Of a DNA stretch of 9,921 bases, positions 1-5,842 are shown one piece after another (the first letter of the stretch is position 1; each line of letters starts with the position of its first letter). The stretch lies in the NCBI GenBank assembly GCA_024408015.1, contig JAKSVJ010000024.1:1-9921 (forward strand), read 5' to 3'. The notes beneath the pieces are model-generated. The model was not told where the DNA came from. It saw only the letters and a program-made list of their open reading frames with translations, and did not search any database. The DNA is from Clostridia bacterium. Lineage in GTDB: Bacteria > Bacillota > Clostridia > Oscillospirales > CAG-272. The position numbers and the translations under genes were made by a program.

Positions 1-16
1 TCGAAAGCGCTCGGCT

Positions 17-45
17 ATTCTACCATATCATCTATCCTTTGTCAA
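17..45 (-). promoter_or_regulatory. Near-consensus sigma-A promoter firing leftward off the window
   Basis: Read on the minus strand, TTGACA (40-45) is followed after exactly 17 bp by TAGAAT (17-22), which is 11 of 12 consensus positions. Transcription would start near position 10 and run off the left edge. Just upstream of the -35 box (about 49-90 on the plus strand) lies a run of T and A tracts that could act as an UP element. Such strong promoters often drive stable RNA or highly expressed genes, but the transcribed product is not visible. The 16 bases left of the -10 box do not fit a tRNA or any coding start that I can recognise. Confidence 0.7.
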
Positions 46-147
46 GAACTTTTTTAAAATTTTTTTAAAATATTTTTTCTTTTGTTTTTTAACCATCATT
101 CCTAGTATGGATTTTCGATTTTCTTCCTTTAATATTATTGCTACATT

Positions 148-159
148 ATGTGTTCACAT
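148..159. repeat. Perfect 12-bp inverted repeat next to the arsR-like promoter
   Basis: ATGTG-TT-CACAT is a perfect inverted repeat with a 2-bp centre. It ends on the first base of the -35 box of the regulator gene that follows. A site here is well placed for a protein controlling that promoter, for instance by autoregulation. This is inferred from position and symmetry only; the site is not a motif I can assign to a known regulator. Confidence 0.4.
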
Positions 160-187
160 TGACATTTATCTATAATTATGGTAACAT
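159..187 (+). promoter_or_regulatory. Promoter of the ArsR-type regulator gene
   Basis: A consensus -35 box TTGACA (159-164) is followed after 17 bp by TAACAT (182-187). The -10 box is weak (4 of 6), but a TG dinucleotide one base upstream (179-180) makes it an extended -10 element. The predicted start near 194 gives a leader of about 20 nt that carries the GGAGG ribosome binding site. Confidence 0.65.
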
Positions 188-214
188 ATTTTCAGTAAGT
201 ACATGGAGGCTTTT

Positions 215-679
215 ATGAGCGCAAAAGACATTGAAATAGCTAAAATACTAAATGCATTATCAGATGCTAATAGAATCAAGATAGTATCACTACTTCTTGA
301 TAGTGGCAAATGTGCCAACACAATACTTCAGAAGATGCCTTTTTCACAACCAACTCTTTCTCATCACCTATCACTTCTTTGTGAAGCTAATGTGTTGAAT
401 GCTAAAAGAGTAGGTAAAGAAATCATCTATACTATTAATAAGGATACAATTTCTAAAATCGCATCTTTCACTGATACTCTTATGTCCGCAAACACAGATG
501 CTCCTAAAAAAGTAGTTGAAACTCCAACTGTCAAGGTTACAAAACCAAAGGCTGCAAAAAAAGCAGTTAAGGTATCCACTCCAAAGGTTGTCGAGGCTCC
601 TGCACCAGTCGTTGAGGAACCAGTTAAACAGCCGGAACCTGTTAGATACCAAAACGATGATTTTGATTTCTTAGATTAA
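215..679 (+). CDS. ArsR-type winged-helix regulator with disordered Lys/Ala/Pro-rich tail
   Basis: The protein has 154 residues. Residues 1-90 form an ArsR-type winged helix: the first helix carries a SDANRIKIVSLLL segment, the recognition helix is around residues 44-56 (SQPTLSHHLSLL), and the beta wing is at 62-75. The usual arsenic/antimony ELCVCDL motif is absent: only one Cys lies in that stretch (Cys33), with a second at Cys56. Metal sensing of the classical type is therefore unlikely. Residues 93-154 are low-complexity, rich in Lys, Ala, Pro and Val, and end in an acidic-aromatic tip (NDDFDFLD). An in-frame ATG at 203 is possible, but GGAGG at 205-209 sits 5 nt before the ATG at 215, which decides the start. 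The gene is monocistronic. The regulated target and the signal are unknown. Confidence 0.8.
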   Translation: MSAKDIEIAKILNALSDANRIKIVSLLLDSGKCANTILQKMPFSQPTLSHHLSLLCEANVLNAKRVGKEIIYTINKDTISKIASFTDTLMSANTDAPKKVVETPTVKVTKPKAAKKAVKVSTPKVVEAPAPVVEEPVKQPEPVRYQNDDFDFLD

Positions 680-694
680 TTATTACAAAAAACA

Positions 695-723
695 AAAGTC
701 GCAATTGCTGCGACTTTCTTTTT
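695..723. terminator. Bidirectional intrinsic terminator between arsR-like and greA-like genes
   Basis: A perfect 9-bp stem, AAAGTCGCA (695-703) with TGCGACTTT (709-717), closes a 5-nt loop. It is followed by a T-rich run (718-725) and preceded by an A-rich run (687-697), so it can end transcripts from both convergent genes. The greA-like stop codon lies at 724-726, directly against the stem's T tract. Confidence 0.9.
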
Positions 724-1230
724 TTAGAATCTACTGATGTTTAGAGACTCGTCATCTTCGCCTTTTGTTATTTCTTTAATAACTGCAAAGTATTCATAGC
801 CTGTATGAGTCTTTACCTTTACTCTATCTCCAACTTTTTTACCCATAACAGCCATACCAAGAGGAGATTCTTTACTTACAAACCCTCTCACTGCATCTTG
901 TCTTAGAGTTGTAACTAAAACTATTTCTTCTTCCTCATCCTCATCTTCAAGGAATAGTTTAACTTTATCAAAGAGACCTACAACACCTTCATTATCTTCC
1001 TTAAGATCAACAATAATTGCAGTGTCTATCATGGCTTGAAGATAACGAATTCTGCTATAGTTCATGTTTAATTCTCTTTTAGCAGTTTTATATTCATCAT
1101 TTTCACTTAAGTCTCCCTGCTCTCTTGCTTCCTTGAGATTTTGCTTGAGAATAGGAGTAAGTCTCATTTTTCTATCTTCAATCTCTTCTTGCATTTTCTT
1201 TATGTCAATTTTAGTTAATTCGTCATGCAT
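724..1230 (-). CDS. greA: GreA/GreB-family transcription elongation factor
   Basis: The product has 168 residues. GreA enters the RNA polymerase secondary channel and stimulates cleavage of backtracked RNA. The N-terminal half (about residues 5-75) is predicted coiled coil and carries the tip motif GDLSENDEY (39-47). Its Asp40 and Glu43 correspond to the catalytic-tip acids of E. coli GreA (Asp41, Glu44). The C-terminal half has the FKBP-like fold signature SPLGMAVMGKKVGDRVKV (122-139). An acidic run at 96-102 (DEDEEEE) and an N-terminus beginning HDELTKIDIKKM differ from classical GreA and resemble a GreA/GreB-like branch common in Clostridia, so this may be a paralogue rather than the main GreA. 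AGAGGTGA at 1237-1244 lies 6 nt before the start. A second ATG at 1226 is out of frame. No lysS follows. Confidence 0.85.
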   Translation of the reverse strand: MHDELTKIDIKKMQEEIEDRKMRLTPILKQNLKEAREQGDLSENDEYKTAKRELNMNYSRIRYLQAMIDTAIIVDLKEDNEGVVGLFDKVKLFLEDEDEEEEIVLVTTLRQDAVRGFVSKESPLGMAVMGKKVGDRVKVKTHTGYEYFAVIKEITKGEDDESLNISRF

Positions 1231-1257
1231 GAAATATCACCTCTTTACATATTTCAT
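1229..1257. repeat. 9-bp inverted repeat flanking the greA ribosome binding site
   Basis: On the plus strand ATGAAATAT (1229-1237) and ATATTTCAT (1249-1257) are perfect inverted copies separated by 11 bp that contain the greA Shine-Dalgarno sequence. The right arm overlaps the predicted -10 box (1256-1261), and the left arm overlaps the first two bases of the start codon. If transcription starts near 1249, one arm is largely untranscribed. In that case an operator is more likely than an RNA hairpin. Confidence 0.4.
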
Positions 1258-1284
1258 GATAATGCATTTCTCAATTTTTTTCAA
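1256..1284 (-). promoter_or_regulatory. Promoter of the greA-like gene
   Basis: On the minus strand, TTGAAA (1279-1284; 5 of 6) and TATCAT (1256-1261; 5 of 6) are separated by 17 bp. The predicted start near 1249 gives a very short leader of about 19 nt that contains the AGAGGTGA ribosome binding site. It lies back to back with the rsuA promoter, with 17 bp between the two -35 boxes. Confidence 0.6.
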
Positions 1285-1301
1285 GTCGTTTGTTTTATCT
1301 C

Positions 1302-1331
1302 TAGACAAAGAAGCAAAAAATATGATATACT
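1302..1331 (+). promoter_or_regulatory. Promoter of the rsuA-tex operon
   Basis: TAGACA (1302-1307) and TATACT (1326-1331) are separated by 18 bp. A TG one base before the -10 box (1323-1324) makes it an extended -10 promoter. Transcription would start near 1338. This is the only promoter-like sequence seen before rsuA. Confidence 0.6.
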
Positions 1332-1365
1332 TAATTGAATTCGGTTTAATATATGTGAGTGACAA

Positions 1366-2049
1366 ATGAGAATAGACAAATTTCTTTCTGAAACGGGTTA
1401 TGCTACTAGAACTGAATCTAAAAAAATCGCGGTCAATGGTGTTGCGATAAAAGATACTTCTGTACATATAGACCCTGACAAAGATATAATTACTTTTTGC
1501 GGAGAAGTTATTAACTATACGCAATTTGTATATATAATGATGAATAAACCTGATGGAGTTATCTCATCAACTGATGATGGTAACTGCACTACAGTTATTG
1601 AACTGTTACCAGAAAGATTACAAAAAATAGGACTATTCCCTTGCGGAAGACTTGATAAAAACACTTTGGGTCTTCTGATTCTCACAAATAATGGACCATT
1701 AGCTCACAACCTATTATCACCTACAAAACATGTTGAAAAGACTTATCATTTTAGATGCCTAAACAAGTTATCTGACAGTGATGTCGAATTGTTATGTAAA
1801 GGTGTCGACATTGGTGAAAAATCATCAACAAGACCTGCGGTAGTGAATTTAAGTTCCGAAAACGAAGGCGACATTACGGTTGTTGAGGGAAAATATCATC
1901 AGATCAAAAGAATGTTTGAAGCTATTGATAACAAGATTACTTACCTCGAAAGAATATCTTTTGGTGGAATTAATCTCGATATAACGCTTGAACGTGGTTC
2001 TTGGAGATACTTAACTGATGAAGAAACCGCAATTTTAGAAAATCATTAA
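1366..2049 (+). CDS. rsuA: RsuA-family 16S rRNA pseudouridine synthase
   Basis: The product has 227 residues. The RsuA branch of the RsuA/RluB/E/F family isomerises a uridine (U516 in E. coli 16S rRNA) during small-subunit assembly. A short N-terminal S4 RNA-binding domain (residues 1 to about 48, MRIDKFLSETGYATR...) precedes the catalytic domain. The catalytic motif GRLDKNTLGLLILTN is at 94-108 with Asp97 as the expected nucleophile, and KYHQIKRMF near 177-185 matches the family's conserved C-terminal motif. The S4 domain is odd: between KK (19-20) and VNG (23-25) only two residues remain where relatives usually have about eight. The ribosome binding site is weak (GTGA at 1355-1358). The tex gene follows after 21 nt, so the two are probably cotranscribed. 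The exact target uridine is not proved by sequence. Confidence 0.85.
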   Translation: MRIDKFLSETGYATRTESKKIAVNGVAIKDTSVHIDPDKDIITFCGEVINYTQFVYIMMNKPDGVISSTDDGNCTTVIELLPERLQKIGLFPCGRLDKNTLGLLILTNNGPLAHNLLSPTKHVEKTYHFRCLNKLSDSDVELLCKGVDIGEKSSTRPAVVNLSSENEGDITVVEGKYHQIKRMFEAIDNKITYLERISFGGINLDITLERGSWRYLTDEETAILENH

Positions 2050-2070
2050 TGTACACACTTGGAGGAAAAA

Positions 2071-4217
2071 ATGGATATTTTAGAAAGATTATCCGAAGAG
2101 CTTGGCATTAAGCTCAATCAAGTAACAGCTGCCGTTAATCTTCTTGATGAAGGAAATACTGTTCCTTTCATTTCACGTTATCGTAAAGAAGTAACTGGCT
2201 CACTTGATGACACTCAGCTTCGTGCCCTACTCGATAGACTCAATTATCTTCGTGCACTTGATAAGCGCAAAGATGAAGTTAGAAAATCAATCACTGAGCA
2301 AGGAAAGATGAAATTTCAGATGCACTTGATGGTGCTATGATACTTGCAGAAGTTGAAGACATATATCGCCCTTATAAACAAAAGAAAAAGACACGTGCTT
2401 CAATCGCTAAGGAGCGTGGACTTGAACCACTTGCAAACGAACTTCTCGAGCAGAAGGATAGTTATGATCCAAGCATCATTGAAATTGCCACTACATATAT
2501 TAATGAAGAAAAAGGTGTTGAAAGCGCTGAAGCTGCACTTGCGGGCGCTATGGATATTATCGCTGAAATAGTATCAGACAATGCTGAATACAGAAAAGAG
2601 ATTCGTGCAATCACATATAATCTCGGATTCTTAACTTCCAAAAAAGCAAAAGATGAAGATTCTGTATATTCACAATATTATGATTATAATGAAAAGATTT
2701 CAGGAATCCCTTCACATAGAGTTTTAGCTATCAATCGTGGTGAGAAAGAAGAATTCCTTTCAGCTGGCATTGAAGTTTCAAGTGAATTGCCACTCAACTT
2801 CTTAACTTACCAGGTAGTAACAAACTACAACAGCCCAGCATTCAAATATGTCATCTCAGCTATCGTTGATAGTTATGATAGACTTATTGCTCCATCAATT
2901 GAACGTGAAATTAGATCAGACCTATTTGATGTAGCAAGTGAAGGCGCTATTAAATTGTTCTCTGACAACTTAAAGAATCTCCTTTTGCAAGCTCCTATCA
3001 AAGGCAAAACTGTTCTTGGATTCGACCCTGGATACGTTAATGGTTGTAAGATGGCCGTTGTTGACAAGACTGGTAAAGTTCTTGACACTGGAGTTATCTA
3101 TTTAACAAGAAAGAATGACGGAAATCCAATTGCTAAGAAGATCGTTTCTAACCTCATTACTAAGTGGGGAGTTGATGTTGTTTCAATTGGTAATGGTACA
3201 GCTTCTAAAGAAAGCGTTATCTTCATTTCTGACTTGCTAAAAGAAATGAATTCTAAAGCTAAGTATATTGTAACTAATGAAGCAGGTGCTTCTGTTTACT
3301 CAGCTTCAGAACTTGGTGCTGAAGAGTTCCCTGACTTTACAGATTTGCAAAGAGGCGCAATCAGCATCGCTAGAAGAATTCAAGACCCACTTGCTGAACT
3401 TGTAAAAATCGACCCTAAAGCTATTGGCGTTGGTCAGTATCAACACGATATGAAGCAAGCTCGTCTTGATGAAGCTCTTTCAGGTGTAGTAGAAGATTGT
3501 GTTAACTCTGTAGGTGTTGATGTTAACACAGCATCTCATTCACTTCTTTCATATATTGCTGGTATCAATGCTACTACTGCAAAGAATATCGTTAAATATA
3601 GAGAAGAAAATGGTGAATTCACAAACCGTCAACAGCTATTAAAAGTTCCAAAGATTGGTGCAAAAGCTTTCGAACAATGTGCAGGATTCCTTAGAGTATC
3701 AGGTTCAAATGAAATTTTCGATAACACAGGTATCCACCCAGAATCATACGATAAAGCTAGAAGCATTATCAGCCACTTTGGTTACACAAATGATGATGTA
3801 AAGAAAAATAATTTAAAAGGCTTACAAAACCTAATTGACAAATATGGCATCGAGAAGTTAGCTGAAGAAATCGGCGCCGGTGTTCCAACAATCGTAGATA
3901 TTGCAAAAGAACTCGAAAAACCAGGTAGAGATATCAGAGATGACTTCCCTATTCCTGAACTTAGATCAGATATTATGGATCTTGCTGACTTGAAACCAGG
4001 CATGATTCTTGATGGTGTAGTAAGAAATGTAATCGACTTTGGTGCATTCGTTGATATCGGTGTCCACCAAGATGGTCTCGTACACGTATCAGAAATTAGT
4101 GAGAAGTTCATTAAACATCCAAGTGAAGCTCTTTCAGTTGGTGACCAGATTAAAGTAATGATTAAATCTGTGGACACAAACAAAAAGAGAATCGCACTAA
4201 CAATGAAGGGGCTCTAA
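2071..4217 (+). pseudogene. tex: Tex-family S1 RNA-binding protein, split by a frameshift
   Basis: Tex is a cytoplasmic nucleic-acid-binding protein linked to transcription and RNA turnover. Here it is in two frames. The first runs 2071-2340: GGAGG at 2061-2065 precedes the ATG, and the N-terminal helical region is readable to EQGK, near residue 79. The second is open from 2307 through 4217. It covers the helical DIYRPYKQKKKTRASIA segment (about 2361-2411), a YqgF/RNase-H-like domain starting at GFDPG (3018), a helix-hairpin-helix region (about 3549-3695) and a C-terminal S1 domain (about 3993-4208). The frame change lies at about 2305-2309. Adding one base there restores about 715 residues. 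Relatives usually read GKLTDEL at this point and here GK is followed directly by DEIS, so a 7-nt deletion fits best. Everything else is intact, so a sequencing or assembly error or a very recent mutation is likely. The ATG at 2337 has no ribosome binding site, so separate translation of the second part is unlikely. Confidence 0.85.
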
Positions 4218-4271
4218 TTTATTAGAATATTTTTGACCAATATTTTATCTCATTTTGTAATTATTTCTTGC

Positions 4272-4290
4272 TTTGTGCAAGTTGCACAAA
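4272..4290. repeat. Perfect 19-bp palindrome between tex and ugpC
   Basis: TTTGTGCAA-G-TTGCACAAA is a perfect inverted repeat around one central base, lying 30 bp upstream of the ugpC -35 box and 54 bp after tex. It could be a binding site for a dimeric regulator acting on ugpC. It could also be the tex terminator (8-bp stem, 3-nt loop), although the following T run is only five bases and is interrupted by AAAATA. No better terminator is seen after tex. Confidence 0.45.
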
Positions 4291-4320
4291 ATATTTTTAC
4301 ACTATAAGTTTCAAAATACC

Positions 4321-4350
4321 TTTGCATTATTGTTTTGGTATGTGTATAAT
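4321..4350 (+). promoter_or_regulatory. Promoter of the ugpC/msmK ATPase gene
   Basis: A perfect -10 box TATAAT (4345-4350) has TTTGCA (4321-4326; 4 of 6) 18 bp upstream. Transcription should begin near 4357, inside the palindrome of the shared 18-bp repeat, giving a leader of about 65 nt. Confidence 0.65.
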
Positions 4351-4366
4351 ATAGTAAACTATTATG
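4349..4366. promoter_or_regulatory. Candidate operator, copy 1 of an 18-bp repeat
   Basis: ATATAGTAAACTATTATG contains the inverted repeat ATAGT-AA-ACTAT (4351-4362), directly abutting the TATAAT box and centred on the predicted transcription start. The identical 18 bp occur at 9162-9179 at the promoter of the lipoprotein gene. Position over the start site suggests repression. The regulator is not encoded in this window and the motif is not one I can assign. Confidence 0.6.
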
Positions 4367-4373
4367 ATTATTT

Positions 4374-4406
4374 CACTGCCGGCGACAGTGTACAAATACA
4401 ACGCCG
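4374..4406 (+). ncRNA. Possible H-type pseudoknot in the ugpC leader
   Basis: Stem 1 pairs CACTG (4374-4378) with CAGTG (4386-4390). The loop it closes contains CGGCG (4380-4384), which can pair with CGCCG (4402-4406) to form stem 2. Loop lengths are 1, 1 and 11 nt, and the long loop TACAAATACAA (4391-4401) is A-rich. This matches the geometry of compact H-type pseudoknots. The segment is distinctly GC-rich within AT-rich DNA and ends 4 nt before the CGGAG ribosome binding site (4411-4415). It may be a cis-regulatory RNA. It matches no riboswitch consensus I recall, and two 5-bp stems could arise by chance. Confidence 0.4.
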
Positions 4407-4421
4407 AGAACGGAGTCTATA

Positions 4422-5594
4422 ATGGCAAGTTTATCTTTAAGACACATTTACAAGAAATACCCAGGTGGTGTTACAGCCGTTTCTGATTTCTGCCTTGAAG
4501 TTAGAGACACAGAATTCATCATCTTCGTTGGTCCTTCAGGTTGTGGTAAATCTACAACACTTAGAATGATTGCAGGACTTGAAGAAATCACAGAAGGAGA
4601 ACTTTACATCGGTGACAAACTCATGAACGATGTAGCTCCTAAGGATAGAGATATCGCGATGGTTTTCCAGAACTACGCTCTTTATCCACATATGACAGTA
4701 TTTGATAACATGGCTTTTGGTCTTAAACTTCGTAAAGTACCAAAAGAAACAATCAAGAGAAAAGTTGAAGAAGCTGCTAGAATCCTTGATATCGCTCACC
4801 TTCTCGATCGTTTCCCAAAAGCTCTTTCTGGTGGTCAGAAACAGCGTGTTGCGCTCGGTCGTGCTATCGTTCGTGATCCTAAGGTATTCCTTCTTGATGA
4901 ACCTCTTTCAAACTTGGACGCTAAACTTCGTGCAGCGATGAGAACTGAAATCACAAAGCTTCACCACAAACTCGGTGCTACATTCGTATACGTAACACAC
5001 GACCAGGTAGAAGCTATGACAATGGCTACAAGAATTGTAGTTATGAAAGATGGTCTTATCCAGCAGGTTGATACTCCTCAGAACCTTTACGATACTCCAT
5101 GTAACGCATTCGTTGCAGGATTTATTGGTACACCTCAGATGAACTTCATCAATGGTAAGCTTGAAAAGAAAGATGACGGAGTATACTTCATATTCGGCGA
5201 AATTTCACTCAAACTTCCTAAAGAAAAAGGAGAACTTCCAGAACTCCAAGATTACATCGGCAAAGAAGTTGTTGCTGGTGTTCGTCCTGAAGCTATCGTT
5301 GATACTCCAATGCAGATTGCAGCTCTTGAAGGTTGTGCTTTCGAAGCTTATGTTGACGTTACAGAACTTATGGGTTCAGAAATTCTTCTCTACCTCATTG
5401 CTAACAGAGTTGTAGTTGATGAAGAACTCGCAAGCAAGAAGAACATGGTTATTGATAAATCTGGCGAACAGAAACTCACAGCTCGTGTATCTCCTCGTTC
5501 ACAGGCTCGTAACGGTGACACAATTCAGGTTGCTATCGATACAGAAAGAATGCACCTCTTCGATAAAGAAACAGAGAAATGCATTTGCCACTAA
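4422..5594 (+). CDS. ugpC: Sugar ABC transporter ATP-binding protein (UgpC/MsmK/MalK family)
   Basis: The 390-residue cytoplasmic ATPase would energise carbohydrate import (CUT1 type) by dimerising under a permease pair. All nucleotide-binding motifs are intact: Walker A GPSGCGKST (37-45), Q-loop Gln83 in QNYALYPH, signature LSGGQKQR (135-142), Walker B VFLLDE with Glu160, D-loop SNLD (163-166) and H-loop His193. A TOBE-type C-terminal region follows (about 240-385) with a family-typical RPEAI motif and an ending HLFDKETEKCICH. CGGAG (4411-4415) lies 6 nt before the ATG. No permease or binding-protein gene sits beside it in the same transcript, as is common for MsmK/MsiK ATPases shared by several sugar transporters. 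Substrate cannot be read from sequence, so the name UgpC does not imply glycerol phosphate. It shares an operator-like repeat with the lipoprotein gene. Confidence 0.92.
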   Translation: MASLSLRHIYKKYPGGVTAVSDFCLEVRDTEFIIFVGPSGCGKSTTLRMIAGLEEITEGELYIGDKLMNDVAPKDRDIAMVFQNYALYPHMTVFDNMAFGLKLRKVPKETIKRKVEEAARILDIAHLLDRFPKALSGGQKQRVALGRAIVRDPKVFLLDEPLSNLDAKLRAAMRTEITKLHHKLGATFVYVTHDQVEAMTMATRIVVMKDGLIQQVDTPQNLYDTPCNAFVAGFIGTPQMNFINGKLEKKDDGVYFIFGEISLKLPKEKGELPELQDYIGKEVVAGVRPEAIVDTPMQIAALEGCAFEAYVDVTELMGSEILLYLIANRVVVDEELASKKNMVIDKSGEQKLTARVSPRSQARNGDTIQVAIDTERMHLFDKETEKCICH

Positions 5595-5615
5595 TTTAAA
5601 TTATGACAAATTAAC

Positions 5616-5648
5616 AAGGGCACTGGTTCAGTGCCCTTTGTTTTTTAT
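5616..5648 (+). terminator. Intrinsic terminator of ugpC
   Basis: A perfect 10-bp GC-rich stem, AAGGGCACTG (5616-5625) with CAGTGCCCTT (5629-5638), has a 3-nt loop and is followed by a T-rich run (5637-5647). It begins 21 bp after the ugpC stop codon. Confidence 0.93.
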
Positions 5649-5652
5649 ATGA

Positions 5653-5680
5653 AAAGTGCCCGGCCAATACCGAGCACTTT
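5653..5680. repeat. Second hairpin downstream of ugpC
   Basis: AAAGTGC (5653-5659) pairs with GCACTTT (5674-5680). A 1x1 mismatch and an inner CGG/CCG stem close a 6-nt loop. There is no clean T tract on the plus strand. On the minus strand the stem is followed by a mixed T/A run, so it may be a backup terminator for transcripts from either side. The rest of the gap (5681-5806) is AT-rich with only a 7-bp TTTACAT/ATGTAAA pair (5771-5777 and 5794-5800) around a 16-nt loop, and no gene is seen. Confidence 0.4.
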
Positions 5681-5806
5681 CTTATATATATGATTAGAGC
5701 GTCAAAAGGTCCAAAAAATAGTTAATATATGATAATGGTTGAAAAAAACAACTTAATACGTTTGCATTGATTTACATCTTTCTAAAACTAAAAATGTAAA
5801 TGAGGC

Positions 5807-5835
5807 AAAAAAATGGAGCCAAATGGCTCCATTTT
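5807..5835 (-). terminator. Intrinsic terminator of the large lipoprotein gene
   Basis: An 11-bp perfect stem, AAAATGGAGCC (5810-5820) with GGCTCCATTTT (5825-5835), encloses a 4-nt loop. On the minus strand it is followed by seven T residues (complement of 5807-5813). It starts 7 bp beyond the lipoprotein stop codon. Confidence 0.92.
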
Positions 5836-5842
5836 CTAAATC

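Noticed and set aside
1..29. Possible tRNA end (TCGAA at the left edge, CCA at 23-25)
   Set aside because: The base after the T-loop is G where tRNAs have C61, and CCA is not at the right distance. The stretch is better explained as the -10 box and start site of a leftward promoter.
215..490. Arsenic or metal-sensing role for the ArsR-type protein
   Set aside because: The CxC metal-binding motif is absent and no arsenic or metal transport gene is nearby.
371..652. Minus-strand open frame inside the ArsR gene
   Set aside because: It is antisense to the regulator, lacks a ribosome binding site and has a biased Cys/Phe/Arg composition typical of a shadow frame. The similar frames inside tex, ugpC and around 1064-1524 were rejected for the same reasons.
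2301..2312. Programmed -1 frameshift site in tex
   Set aside because: No canonical slippery heptamer or downstream stimulatory structure is seen, and Tex is not known to use frameshifting. A deletion or sequence error is simpler.
2337..4217. Treating the 626-residue frame as an independent gene
   Set aside because: There is no ribosome binding site before the ATG at 2337, and Tex-like sequence continues upstream of it in the same frame back to 2307, so it is the remainder of a broken tex gene.
4226..4244. AATATT...AATATT as the tex terminator
   Set aside because: The stem is six A-T pairs with no GC and a 7-nt loop, too weak to be a convincing terminator.
5717..5743. Third copy of the shared operator between the convergent genes
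   Set aside because: The AATAGTTAATATATG stretch resembles the operator only in AT content. The ACTAT half is missing and no promoter faces a gene there.
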